The position numbers and the translations under genes were made by a program. A stretch of DNA of 38,602 nucleotides from Burkholderiales bacterium (GTDB lineage: Bacteria; Pseudomonadota; Gammaproteobacteria; Burkholderiales; Burkholderiaceae_C). The stretch spans positions 1 to 38,602 of the forward strand of contig JAGWTP010000028.1 of NCBI GenBank assembly GCA_028868895.1, given 5' to 3'. The notes under the pieces are model-generated. The model was not told the DNA's origin, searched no databases, and worked only from the letters and a program-made list of their open reading frames with translations. Shown here one piece after another: positions 1 to 10,571 of this stretch (position 1 is the stretch's first letter; each line of letters begins with the position of its first letter).

Positions 1-1631
<1,631 letters not shown>

Positions 1632-2468
1632 TCACCAGTCCATCGGGTTCGTGCGGTACAGCCGCGCGAGTTCGGCGTAGACCGCGGGCGCCTCGGCGGC
1701 GAGTGCCTGCGGGCGCTCGAAGAATACTTCGGTGACGACCGCGAAGAACTCGGCCGGTTCGCTCGCGCCGTAGCGGTCGATCACGGCCGAGGGTTCGCTG
1801 CGCAACTTGTCGAAGGCGGCGCCCATCACCGCCGACCAGCGCTGGCGCGCGTTCGGGCCCGGCCGCCACGGCTGGCCGTCGGCCACGCCGGTGTCCTGGT
1901 CGATCTGGTGGGCGAACTCGTGCAGCGCAACGTTGCGGCCGTCGCCCGGGTCGGCCGCGCTGGCCAGCACTTCGTCCCACGCGAGGATCACCTGGCCCTG
2001 GGCCCACGACTCGCCGGCCAGCGTGTGGCGCTGCGCCTGCACCAGCCCGCCGCCCAACGCGCGCTCGCGGTTCACCACGAACGCCGACGGATACACAAGG
2101 ATCTGCCGCAGGCGCGGGTAGTAGTCCGGCTGCGCGTGGCCCACCAGCAGCAAGCAGGCGTGGGCTGCGACCGTGACCCGCACCTCATCGGTGATGGCTT
2201 GGCCCTGGCAGCCGATGAAGGGCTTCTCGGCGATGAAGGCCTGAATGTGGCGCTTCAGGCGGAGCTGCAGTTCGGGCGGCAGGCGCGCCGCGATCGGCAC
2301 GCGGCGCCGCAGGATTCGCCGCCATGCCGCCGGGAACGGCCGCGCGCGCAGTCGGGCGCGCCGGCGTTGCGTCAGCCAAGGCTGTGCGACCAAAGCCGCC
2401 ACGACCGCCACCGACACGATGGCCAACAGAAGCATCGGCAGCGCGGCGCTGACGGCGGTGGCGCTCAT
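1632..2468 (-). CDS. mtfA: MtfA-type zinc peptidase (M90 family)
   Basis: Zinc metallopeptidase homologous to E. coli MtfA, which binds the glucose repressor Mlc and has aminopeptidase activity. The 278-residue protein is close to the family's usual 260-270. It opens with a hydrophobic stretch (residues 8-28) that may anchor it in the inner membrane, a feature of many betaproteobacterial homologs but not of E. coli MtfA. The HEFAH zinc motif lies in VALHEFAHQIDQ. The downstream EFFAVVTEVFFE segment supplies the family's second conserved glutamate cluster, and the C-terminal YRTNPMDW ending is typical. It is a single gene, convergent with nothing and divergent from the S53 protease to its right. 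Whether a Mlc-like partner exists here cannot be judged from this window. Confidence 0.9.
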   Translation of the reverse strand: MSATAVSAALPMLLLAIVSVAVVAALVAQPWLTQRRRARLRARPFPAAWRRILRRRVPIAARLPPELQLRLKRHIQAFIAEKPFIGCQGQAITDEVRVTVAAHACLLLVGHAQPDYYPRLRQILVYPSAFVVNRERALGGGLVQAQRHTLAGESWAQGQVILAWDEVLASAADPGDGRNVALHEFAHQIDQDTGVADGQPWRPGPNARQRWSAVMGAAFDKLRSEPSAVIDRYGASEPAEFFAVVTEVFFERPQALAAEAPAVYAELARLYRTNPMDW

Positions 2469-2659
2469 TTAATGCAGATGGGCCTGGGCTGGTTCAAATC
2501 AAGCGCAGGCGCGCCGTCTTCGTTACAAGCGCCTTGCAGAATTGGGGATGTCGCGGTGCAACAGCGCGCGGAAAATGGCCGCTCCGACGGGCCGCCGGCG
2601 GCCCCGCACACCCAGCAGCCCGAAGCCGGCGCGGGCTCGGTACCGATCGAGGACACGCC

Positions 2660-4243
2660 ATGGCCACCCTCCCGAACCGCCACATCATCCCCGGCAGCGA
2701 ACGCGCCGCCATTCCCGGTGCCAAGTCGGTGGCCGGGGCCGCGCCCGACGAACGCTTCGAGGTCACCGTGCGCTTGCGCTCCATGTTGCCGACGCGCGGC
2801 AGCGACGCCGGCGCCACGCACGACGACGCGCCGCCCGCCCAGCGCCAGTACCAGAGCCGTGAGCAGTACGCCGCGCGCCACGGCGCCGACCCGCAAGACC
2901 TCGCGAAGATCGCCGCGTTCGCCGCCGCGCACCAGCTGGTGGTGGTGGAATCGAACGCGGCACGGCGCAGCGTGGTGCTGTCCGGCACCGCCGCCACACT
3001 CGGCGCCGCCTTCGGCGTGACCTTGCAGCAGTTCGAGCACGACGGCGGCACCTACCGCGGGCGCACCGGCTCGATCAGCGTGCCTGCCGACCTGGCCGGG
3101 GTGGTCGAAGGGGTGTTCGGGCTCGACGACCGGCCGCAGGCGTCGCCGCACTTTCAGCGCCGCGACCCCGGGGGCGAGATCGCGGCGCGCGCCGCGAGCA
3201 CCACGTTCACCCCGCCGCAACTGGCGAGCCTGTACCAGTTCCCCACCGGGCTGGACGGCCGCGGCCAATGCATCGGCATCATCGAGCTGGGCGGCGGCTT
3301 CAAGCCCGCCGACATCAAGGCCTATTTCACCGGCCTTGGGCTGCCCGTGCCCAGCGTCAAGGCGATTCGCGTCGATGGCGGGCGCAACCACCCGACCAAT
3401 GCCAACAGCGCCGACGGCGAGGTCATGCTCGACATCGAGGTCGCCGCGGCGATCGCGCCGAAGGCCCTGATCGCGGTCTACTTCGCGCCCAACACCGACC
3501 AGGGCTTTCTCGACGCCATCACGACGGCGGTGCACGACAACGTCAACAAGCCGTCGGTGATTTCGATCAGCTGGGGATCGGCCGAATCGCGCTGGACGGC
3601 GCAAGGCATGACGCAGTTCGACCAGGCCTTCCAGGCGGCGGCCGCGATGGGCGTCACGGTGTGCTGTGCGGCCGGCGACAACGGCTCGTCCGACGGCATT
3701 GCCGACGGCCAGCCGCATGTGGACTTCCCGGCATCGAGCCCATTCGCGCTGGGGTGCGGGGGCACCAAGTTGTCCGCGTCGGGCGGCGCGATCACGGCCG
3801 AAGTGGTCTGGAACGCCGACCCCACCCGCAGCGCCACCGGCGGCGGCGTGAGCGGCTTCTTCGCGTTGCCGCCGTACCAGAACAACGCGCAGGTTCCGAC
3901 CCCTCCCGGTGGCCGCACCGGCCGCGGCGTGCCCGACGTGGCCGGCGACGCCGATCCGGCCAGCGGCTACCAAGTGCGTGTGGACGGGCAGAGCCTGGTC
4001 ATCGGCGGCACCAGCGCGGTGGCGCCGCTGTGGGCCGGGCTGATCGCGCTGATGAACCAGAAGCTGGGCCATCCGGTGGGCTTCCTGAACCCGCTGCTGT
4101 ACGGCTCGCTGGCAGGGCGTGGCCTGTTCAACGACATCGTCAGCGGCAACAACGGCAGCTACGCGGCCCGGCCGGGCTGGGACGCCTGCACCGGCTGGGG
4201 CTCGCCGATCGGCAGCAAGCTGCTGCAGGCGCTGGGCGGCTGA
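2660..4243 (+). CDS. S53 family serine-carboxyl protease (sedolisin / kumamolisin type)
   Basis: Acid-active endopeptidase of the sedolisin family, made as a zymogen. I chose the ATG at 2660 (527 residues) because GAGG lies just upstream; the frame is open further upstream, but that extension is not protein-like. Residues about 35-180 form the activation prodomain. The catalytic domain then carries the family signature: E254 and D258 in GEVMLDIEV, the oxyanion aspartate D340 in AAGDNGSSDG and the nucleophile S452 in GGTSAVAPLWAG. A C-terminal calcium-site segment (DIVSGNNG to DACTGWGSPIG) follows. No classical signal peptide is visible at the N terminus, which starts MATLPNRHIIPGSER, as in kumamolisins. 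How it is exported, if it is, is unclear. It is convergent with ycaO. Confidence 0.95.
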   Translation: MATLPNRHIIPGSERAAIPGAKSVAGAAPDERFEVTVRLRSMLPTRGSDAGATHDDAPPAQRQYQSREQYAARHGADPQDLAKIAAFAAAHQLVVVESNAARRSVVLSGTAATLGAAFGVTLQQFEHDGGTYRGRTGSISVPADLAGVVEGVFGLDDRPQASPHFQRRDPGGEIAARAASTTFTPPQLASLYQFPTGLDGRGQCIGIIELGGGFKPADIKAYFTGLGLPVPSVKAIRVDGGRNHPTNANSADGEVMLDIEVAAAIAPKALIAVYFAPNTDQGFLDAITTAVHDNVNKPSVISISWGSAESRWTAQGMTQFDQAFQAAAAMGVTVCCAAGDNGSSDGIADGQPHVDFPASSPFALGCGGTKLSASGGAITAEVVWNADPTRSATGGGVSGFFALPPYQNNAQVPTPPGGRTGRGVPDVAGDADPASGYQVRVDGQSLVIGGTSAVAPLWAGLIALMNQKLGHPVGFLNPLLYGSLAGRGLFNDIVSGNNGSYAARPGWDACTGWGSPIGSKLLQALGG

Positions 4244-4257
4244 CCGACAACGCGGGG

Positions 4258-4293
4258 CGGGCCGGCGCCGCACCCGCACCTGCGCCCGGCCCG
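4258..4293. terminator. GC-rich hairpin between convergent S53 protease and ycaO
   Basis: Imperfect inverted repeat: an 11-base arm at 4258-4268 pairs with 4282-4293 with one bulged base. It lies exactly between the two stop codons. No T-run follows on either strand, so it may be a weak bidirectional terminator or simply a 3'-end stabiliser. Confidence 0.4.
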
Positions 4294-6009
4294 CTACGCC
4301 GCGAACAGCTTGTCGTAGGCCGCCAGCAGCGTCTGGTGCATCGGGCTGCCCTGCAGGTCGGCACCCAGCGGCTCCAGGCCGAAGAAGCGCTCGCTGCGGT
4401 CGAGCAGGGCCTGGGCCTGACGCAGCGTGGGCGCGCCGTACAGCAGCGCGGCCGCGCGCAGGTGGTCTTCGGGGCATTCGAGCTTCAACAGGGTCTCGAT
4501 GCAGCGGTACACGCGCCGGCGGTCGGCCTGCAGGTCGTTGAAGTGGTGGATCCAGTCGCAGCCTTCGAGGGTGGCCGCTCGGTCGCCGACCGCCAGCGCC
4601 AGCAGCGTCTTCAGCTCGCCGATGCGCAACTGCTTCCAGGGCGTGCCCGCCGGGATCGCCAGACCGAGGATCTCCCACAGCGGGCGTTCGTCGCTGAGGT
4701 CGCTGCGTTGCAGATGTTCGAGCAGCGCCTGGCACTCCGTTTCATCGAGTTCGTCCAGCCTCAGCAGCGCCGGGCGGATCGCGTTGCCCACGCTGTTGTT
4801 CTCCCATTCGAGGTCTTCGACCGGGTAGATCTCCGACATGCCGGGCACCAGGATGCGGCAGCTGTACGCGCCCTGTTCCTCGAAGTCGGCGACGTACAGC
4901 TCGCGGCCCTCGGCCTGGATCGCGTTGCACAGCCAGGCGTAGTCCTCGGCGGTGGTGGTGCTGAAGTTCCAGTCGGTGAAAGGGAAGTCGGGCGTGTCGC
5001 CGAGAAAGCGCCAGCTGATCACGCCGCTCGAATCGACGAAGTGGATCTCGAGGTTGGCGACGGAGTCGATCTCCTCCATGTCGAAGCCCGGCTCGGGAAA
5101 GCCCTCGAGCGTGGCGAGCGCGCGGCCCTGCAGCAGTTCGGTGAGCGCGCGCTCCAGCGCGATCTCGAACCGCGGGTGGGCACCGAAGCTGGCGAACAGG
5201 CCCTGGTCTTTCGGGTGCAGCAGCGTCACGTTCATGACCGGGTACTTGCCGCCGAGCGAGGCGTCGCGCACGACGATGCCGAAGCCGGCCTTGCGCAGCC
5301 CGGCAATGCCCGCGGCGATGCCGGGGAACCGCGCGATCACCGCGTCGGGCACTTCGGGCAGGCACAGGCCTTCGCGAATGATGCGGTACTTGACGTGGCG
5401 CTCGAAGATCTCCGAGAGCGCCTGGCTGCGCGCTTCCATCATCGTGTTGCCGGCGGCCATGCCGTTGCTGACATACAGGTTGCCGATGATGTTGACCGGC
5501 ACGTAGGCCTGCGCGCCGTCGCGCAGCCGCGTGTAGGGCAGCGTGCAGATGCCGCGCGCCACGTTGCCCGAGTTCAGGTCGACCAGCACCGAGGCGTCGA
5601 TCTCGCCGTGCGGGTTGTAGTAGGCGTGCAGCTCCGGGTTGAGCATCTCGGCCGGCCAGCTGCCATCGGCGTTCGGCTTGAACCAGCGCTCTTGCGGGTA
5701 GTGCACGAACGCCCGGTCGGCGCGTGTCTGGCCGAGATGGAAGTGGGTCCAGAAATAGTGCGTGCCGAGCCGCTCGAAGAACTCGCCCAGCGCACTGGCG
5801 CGCGCCGCCAGCTCGGTGGCGCCCTTGCCGTTGGCGAACAGCATCGGGCAATCGCGGTCGCGCACGTGCACCGACCAGATGGCGTCGACCTCGTGCAGCC
5901 ACGACGACTCGTCGAGCACGAAGCCGCGCCGTGCGAGTTGGGCCTGCAGCGTGCGGATCGTCGATTCGAGCGACGCGTCCTTGCCGGGGATGTGGCTTTC
6001 GGTGTTCAT
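4294..6009 (-). CDS. ycaO: YcaO, ATP-dependent cyclodehydratase-fold protein (RimO accessory factor)
   Basis: Ortholog of E. coli YcaO, which assists RimO in beta-methylthiolation of Asp88 of ribosomal protein S12. The 571-residue length matches E. coli (586), and similarity is recognisable along the whole chain, including the C-terminal TPR-like part. ATP/Mg ligands of the YcaO fold are conserved: E76 and E79 in ALGEFFER, and N188, E192, E200 and E203 in NTMMEARSQALSEIFER. Each is one residue offset from the E. coli numbering I recall. The ATG at 6009 aligns with the E. coli N terminus (SHIPGKDASLE); a GTG 39 bases upstream is possible but less likely. No RiPP precursor or dehydrogenase gene lies nearby, so this is the stand-alone type rather than an azoline-peptide synthetase. 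Confidence 0.95.
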   Translation of the reverse strand: MNTESHIPGKDASLESTIRTLQAQLARRGFVLDESSWLHEVDAIWSVHVRDRDCPMLFANGKGATELAARASALGEFFERLGTHYFWTHFHLGQTRADRAFVHYPQERWFKPNADGSWPAEMLNPELHAYYNPHGEIDASVLVDLNSGNVARGICTLPYTRLRDGAQAYVPVNIIGNLYVSNGMAAGNTMMEARSQALSEIFERHVKYRIIREGLCLPEVPDAVIARFPGIAAGIAGLRKAGFGIVVRDASLGGKYPVMNVTLLHPKDQGLFASFGAHPRFEIALERALTELLQGRALATLEGFPEPGFDMEEIDSVANLEIHFVDSSGVISWRFLGDTPDFPFTDWNFSTTTAEDYAWLCNAIQAEGRELYVADFEEQGAYSCRILVPGMSEIYPVEDLEWENNSVGNAIRPALLRLDELDETECQALLEHLQRSDLSDERPLWEILGLAIPAGTPWKQLRIGELKTLLALAVGDRAATLEGCDWIHHFNDLQADRRRVYRCIETLLKLECPEDHLRAAALLYGAPTLRQAQALLDRSERFFGLEPLGADLQGSPMHQTLLAAYDKLFAA

Positions 6010-6085
6010 GGTGTGTCCGCGGTGAGTCTGAAATTTGTCGACGCCCACTGCAACCGGGCGCCGCGCCGCGCGCGCCCGGCGCCGC

Positions 6086-8323
6086 TCAGCGCCGCGCGCC
6101 CCCGCGCACCTGCGCCAGCGGCCGCTTGCCCTTGAGCTGGCGTTCGATGCCGTCGTTGAGCTGGCCGCGCAGCGCGATCACCGCGTCGACGTGGCCGTAC
6201 ACGCCCTCGAAGCGCAGGTCGAGCCACAGCCACAAGGTGCACGCGCGCAGCGCCTGCTCCATGCGGTCGAGGCGGCTGTGGCCGTCCACGTCGTCGAGGA
6301 ACCACGGCTTGCCGGCCTTGCCGGTGAGCGCGTGGCTGCCGCTCCAGTCGAGGAAGGCCTGCAGCTGCGATTCGGTGCGGGTGTCGACCGGCGCCTGCGC
6401 GTAGATGAAGCGCTCCTTCAGCGTCAGCCTGGCGGCGCTGCGGTCGAGCGCTTCGGCGAGCTCCAGCATCTGCTCCAGCTCGGCCACCGCGAAGTGCGCG
6501 TCGTCGAGCTTGAGCTGCTCCATGAACACGCCGAGCACCTCGCGCAGCTTGGTCTTGTGCAGCCGCGCGGCGATCGTGTCGACATGCCAGCCGTTCGGCG
6601 CCACCGGCGCCTTGAAGTCGGCGGGCGCGCGCGGCGTCTTGTGCAGCAGCTCCTTGAGCAGGCGCGCGGCCGACGGCTCGGCCTCCTTCAGCACGCCGGC
6701 ATGGCCTTCTTCGTGGATGCCGAAGCGCCCGGCGCGTCCGGCGATCTGGTGCACCTCGGACTCGTTCAGCGGCCGGTCGTCCTGGCCGTCGAACTTGGTC
6801 ATGGTGCTGAACAGAACGCGGCGGATCGGCAGGTTCAGGCCCATGCCGATCGCGTCGGTGGCGACCAGGATGTGCGACTCGCCCTGCGCGAAACGCTCGG
6901 CCTCGCGCCGCCGCACCTCGGGCGGCAGCGCGCCATAGATCACCGAGACCGGGTGGCCGCCGGCGGCGATCTTGTCGCGCAGCATCAGCACGTCGCGACG
7001 GCTGAACGCCACCACCGCGTCGCCGAGCCTGAGCGCGTCGATCGGGATCGGCTGCGGCAACAGGTCGACGTGCTGCTTGCGGTCGAAGTGGCGCACGGTG
7101 CAGCGCTCGCCGCACAGGCCGAGCAGGTTCTCGATCGCCGGCACCGCGTAGGCCGAGCAGATGATGATCACCTCGTTGGCCGGCACCGCGACGATCGCCT
7201 GCGTCCAGGCCCAGCCGCGCGACGGGTCGAAGATCATCTGCGCTTCGTCGATCACGGCCACGTCGATCGGCGTGTTGGTGCCGACCATCTCGATCGTGCT
7301 GCTGACCACGCGTGCGCCGTCGGCCGGCACGTTCTCTTCACCGGTCAGCAGCGACGTGGGCACGCCGCGCGCCACCAGCCGGTCGCGCCCTTCGAGCGCG
7401 AGCAGCCGCAGCGGCGCGAGGTACGCGCCGTCGAAGGCCTGCGCCAGGCGCTCGAACGCGGCGTGGGTCTTGCCGCTGTTGGGCGGGCCCACATACAGCG
7501 TGACGCTGCGCTGCAGCTGCCGCGCTTTCTGGAACGTGTCGGGATAGCCCTGGAACGCCAGATCGGTGTTCAGCGCTTCGAGCGTCTCCAGTTCGGCGAC
7601 CCGGTGCTCCCAGCGATCCTGGGCCCGTGTGCAGGCCGCCTTGAGTTCGGGAAAGGCCTGTGGCGTGGCGCACTCCGACTGCAGGCGCGGCAGCAGCGAT
7701 TCGAGGTGGCGCGGCTTGTTCGAGCGGCTGCGCGCGACCAGCGCGTCGAGGTGCGCGGTCAGCTCGGCGGCCTGCGGGTAGGGCGGCGGCGCGCCGAGCG
7801 CGGCCTGCAGCGCGACGGCGTCGCCGGTGCGGTACCAGGCCCAGACGGCAGCCGCGTCGACCGGCACCCGGAACAGCACCGGCACGCGCCAGCCCGGTTC
7901 CGCCAGCGGCAACGCGTGGCTGATCAGGCGCGTCCAGAGGCCGGCGCGGCGCGACACGCCGAGCGCTTCGAGCGCGGCGGCGCGCTCCAGCATCAACGGC
8001 CGCGCGGTCGCCGCGGTGCCCACGGCGTCGAGGTGCGCCAGCGCGCTGTCCATCAGCTCGGGCGCGATCCAGCGACTCGGGCGCGCGCCGGCCACCGGCT
8101 TTTGCAGCAGCACCAGGCCGAGCTTGTCGAGGTGGTCCTCGAAGCCTTCGCCGCGTTCATTGCGCTCGTCGAGGTAGTCGCCCGGTTTCACCACCTGCGG
8201 CAAGGTGTAGGCGGCCTGGCGGATGCGGTTGAACTGGGTCTTGCCGATGTGCGCCGGCACGCGCGCGGCGTGGCGCGGATTGGGTGGCTGGGCGGCGTGG
8301 GGCAAGGCGGATGAGGTCGGCAT
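6086..8323 (-). CDS. SUV3-like superfamily 2 RNA/DNA helicase
   Basis: Probable ATP-dependent helicase of the Ski2/SUV3-like group, related to the mitochondrial RNA helicase SUV3. The 745-residue protein has an N-terminal region of about 270 residues with no motif I recognise. The helicase core follows: Walker A GPPNSGKT (279-286), motif Ia APLRLLALEGRDRL, DEAQ at 359-362, motif V VATDAIGMGLNLP and motif VI HQIAGRAGRFG. A C-terminal helical region follows these motifs. The ATG at 8323 is the last plausible start before the frame enters the antisense of the TonB-receptor gene. Its partner in organelles is an exoribonuclease; none is visible here. It is divergent from the signalling operon and convergent with nothing. 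Its role in RNA turnover is inference. Confidence 0.88.
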   Translation of the reverse strand: MPTSSALPHAAQPPNPRHAARVPAHIGKTQFNRIRQAAYTLPQVVKPGDYLDERNERGEGFEDHLDKLGLVLLQKPVAGARPSRWIAPELMDSALAHLDAVGTAATARPLMLERAAALEALGVSRRAGLWTRLISHALPLAEPGWRVPVLFRVPVDAAAVWAWYRTGDAVALQAALGAPPPYPQAAELTAHLDALVARSRSNKPRHLESLLPRLQSECATPQAFPELKAACTRAQDRWEHRVAELETLEALNTDLAFQGYPDTFQKARQLQRSVTLYVGPPNSGKTHAAFERLAQAFDGAYLAPLRLLALEGRDRLVARGVPTSLLTGEENVPADGARVVSSTIEMVGTNTPIDVAVIDEAQMIFDPSRGWAWTQAIVAVPANEVIIICSAYAVPAIENLLGLCGERCTVRHFDRKQHVDLLPQPIPIDALRLGDAVVAFSRRDVLMLRDKIAAGGHPVSVIYGALPPEVRRREAERFAQGESHILVATDAIGMGLNLPIRRVLFSTMTKFDGQDDRPLNESEVHQIAGRAGRFGIHEEGHAGVLKEAEPSAARLLKELLHKTPRAPADFKAPVAPNGWHVDTIAARLHKTKLREVLGVFMEQLKLDDAHFAVAELEQMLELAEALDRSAARLTLKERFIYAQAPVDTRTESQLQAFLDWSGSHALTGKAGKPWFLDDVDGHSRLDRMEQALRACTLWLWLDLRFEGVYGHVDAVIALRGQLNDGIERQLKGKRPLAQVRGGARR

Positions 8324-8516
8324 GAGCCTGCATTGTCGCGGCTGCGGCGTGGCGCCGTCCGGCGCGCGAGCGAAGACCGCACACGGCGCAAGCGCGAGGC
8401 GGTCCTCGCTCGGAGGAGGCGGCGGCGGGACCGGCTCAATTGTTCGCGGCCGTGGCCGATAACCCGACATGCGTGCCTGCCGGGCACTGTCGCTCGTCCG
8501 ATTCGAGAAGCCGAAC
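8324..8516. other. Divergent intergenic region between the helicase and the TonB-receptor operon
   Basis: 193 bases that must hold promoters for both directions. I see no textbook -35/-10 pair and no recognisable operator or riboswitch. A GGAGGAGG run at about 8413 has no start codon at a useful distance. Confidence 0.4.
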
Positions 8517-10559
8517 ATGCCCACCCCCGCACACCTTGCCAACGTCGCCGTCGCCGCTTCGATGCTGCTCGGTGCGTGCCCGGTTCGAGCCGGCACCCAA
8601 GGCGTGGCCGACCTGAGCCTCGAAGACCTGCTCAAGACCGAGGTGGTCACGGTGTCGAAGCGATCGCAGTCGCTGCAATCGACGGCAGCGGCGGCGTTCG
8701 TGATCACACGCGAGGACATCGAGCGCTCGGGTGCCACCAGCATTCCCGAGGCGCTGCGCCTGGCCCCGGGCGTGGAGGTGGCGCGCATCGCCAACAACCA
8801 TTGGGCCGTGACGGTGCGCGGCTTCAACGGGCGTTTTGCCAACAAGCTGCTGGTGCTGATGGACGGGCGCAGCATCTATTCGCCGCTGTTTTCCGGCGTG
8901 CTGTGGGAGTTCGAGGACACGCTGCTCGAGGACGTGGAGCGCATCGAGGTGATCCGCGGCCCGGGCGCGGCACTGTGGGGCGCGAACGCCGTCAACGGCG
9001 TCATCAACATCATCACCCGCAAGGCACGCGACACCCAGGGCGACCTGCTGGTCGGCGGCGCCGGCACGCTGGAGCGCGGCTTTGCGGCCTACCGGCACGG
9101 CGGCAAGACCGCCGACGGCTACTACCGCGTCTGGGCCAAGGCCTTCGACCGCGGCCCCTCCGAGACCCTGACCGGCGCGGCGGGCAACGACTACTGGCGT
9201 TCCCTGCGCGCGGGCTTCCGGCTCGACGCGTCGTTGGCGTCGGCGAATCACTACACGATCAGCGGCGAGGCGTACGGCAGCCCGACCGGTGACCGTTGGA
9301 ACCTTGCCGATGTGACCTCGCCCACCGGCTACACGACCACGGCCATGAAGGCCACCGGCCAGGGCGGCCACCTGCTCGGTCGCTACGAATGGCGCCTGGA
9401 CAACGGCTCGGATGCCGCGTTCCAGTCGTACCTGGACTACGGCGACGTCAACGTCTTCAATGCATTGCACCAGAAGCGCACCACCGTCGACCTGGACTAC
9501 CAGTTGCGTTCGGTGCTCGACGCGCGCAACGATTTCATCTGGGGGCTGGGTTACCGCTACTCGCGCGATTCCATCGACACCATAGGCCTCTTCAGCATCG
9601 AACCGCAACAGCGCGGCGTCGTCCTGTTCAACGCCTTCGTCCAGGACGAGTTCACCGTCGTGCCCGAGCGGCTGCGCGTCATTGCCGGTGCGCGCCTGGA
9701 GCACAACAGCTACACCGGCCTGGAGCCGCAGCCGAACCTGCGCATGGTCTGGACGCCCAGCCCCAGCCAGTCGGTGTGGGGCGCGGTGTCGCACGCCGTG
9801 CGCACGCCGTCGCGTGCCGAGCGCGACGCGCAGGTCGACCTGTTCGTCACGCCGGCGAACCCGCCCTACGTGCCGCTGCCGGTGCTCACGCACAGCGACG
9901 CCTCGAATGGCGGCCTCGCGAAGTCCGAGAAGGTCAACACGTTCGAGCTGGGTTACCGGCAGCAGGCGGGCGCCAACCTGTCGGTCGACATGACCGCGTT
10001 CTACAGCCGCTACACCGACCTGCGCACGGCGGCATTGGGTGCCCAGAGCCTGGTGATGGGGCCCACGCCGTACATCCTGCAAACGATCCACACGGTGAAC
10101 GGAATCGACGCGCGCACCCACGGGCTGGAGTTGGCGGTGGACTGGCACCCGCTGCCGTGGTGGCGCCTGCAACCCACGTACACCTACTTTCGCATCAGCG
10201 GCAGCTCGACGAGCGCCGACCCGGTGACGCAGGCCGACGCGGCCAGGGTCGGCGCCTCGTCGCCGCGCCACCGGTGGTCGCTGCGGTCGTCGTTCACGCC
10301 GGACGCACGGCAACAGTTCGACCTGTGGCTGCGACACGCCGGTGCCTTGGCCACGATCAACGAGCTGGGCAACTCGATCCCCTCTTACACCACGCTGGAC
10401 CTGCGCTACGCCTGGCGCCCGATGTCGGCGCTGGAGCTCTCGATCGTCGGCCAGAATTTGCTTCACAACGGCCACACCGAGTTCGTGCCGGATCTGCTGC
10501 CGTCGCAATCGCTCGTCGTTCAGCGCAGCGTCTATGTCAAAGCGACGTACCGGTTCTGA
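8517..10559 (+). CDS. TonB-dependent outer-membrane receptor
   Basis: Outer-membrane beta-barrel with a plug domain, energised by TonB. The ATG at 8517 gives a clean signal peptide (hydrophobic 7-20, cleavage after PVRA) in a 680-residue protein. An in-frame ATG at 8469 would only add a non-signal extension. The mature start DLSLEDLLKTEVVTVSKR is typical of a TonB-receptor subgroup found next to signalling genes. The plug follows, with LVLMDGRSIY, ERIEVIRGPGAALWGANAVNGVINIITRKA. The barrel ends in the terminal aromatic VYVKATYRF used for BAM recognition. It is the first gene of a four-gene unit with a YfiR-like protein, a hybrid kinase and a GGDEF-EAL regulator. It may therefore sense rather than simply import a ligand. 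The substrate cannot be read from the sequence. Confidence 0.95.
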   Translation: MPTPAHLANVAVAASMLLGACPVRAGTQGVADLSLEDLLKTEVVTVSKRSQSLQSTAAAAFVITREDIERSGATSIPEALRLAPGVEVARIANNHWAVTVRGFNGRFANKLLVLMDGRSIYSPLFSGVLWEFEDTLLEDVERIEVIRGPGAALWGANAVNGVINIITRKARDTQGDLLVGGAGTLERGFAAYRHGGKTADGYYRVWAKAFDRGPSETLTGAAGNDYWRSLRAGFRLDASLASANHYTISGEAYGSPTGDRWNLADVTSPTGYTTTAMKATGQGGHLLGRYEWRLDNGSDAAFQSYLDYGDVNVFNALHQKRTTVDLDYQLRSVLDARNDFIWGLGYRYSRDSIDTIGLFSIEPQQRGVVLFNAFVQDEFTVVPERLRVIAGARLEHNSYTGLEPQPNLRMVWTPSPSQSVWGAVSHAVRTPSRAERDAQVDLFVTPANPPYVPLPVLTHSDASNGGLAKSEKVNTFELGYRQQAGANLSVDMTAFYSRYTDLRTAALGAQSLVMGPTPYILQTIHTVNGIDARTHGLELAVDWHPLPWWRLQPTYTYFRISGSSTSADPVTQADAARVGASSPRHRWSLRSSFTPDARQQFDLWLRHAGALATINELGNSIPSYTTLDLRYAWRPMSALELSIVGQNLLHNGHTEFVPDLLPSQSLVVQRSVYVKATYRF

Positions 10560-10571
10560 GGGCGGCGCGCG

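Noticed and set aside
2465-4735. 756-residue open frame on the minus strand
   Set aside because: Antisense of the S53 protease and running into ycaO in another frame; low-complexity, caused by high GC.
4294-6009. YcaO as part of an azoline-peptide (RiPP) cluster
   Set aside because: No precursor peptide, E1-like partner, dehydrogenase or exporter nearby. The full-length similarity, including the C-terminal domain, is to the stand-alone E. coli YcaO.
3268-6135. 955-residue open frame on the plus strand
   Set aside because: It overlaps the S53 gene out of frame and then runs antisense to ycaO, which is an unmistakable ortholog.
8324-8875. N-terminal extension of the helicase to 929 residues
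   Set aside because: The extra residues are antisense to the TonB-receptor signal and plug region and show no protein character. The ATG at 8323 is preferred.
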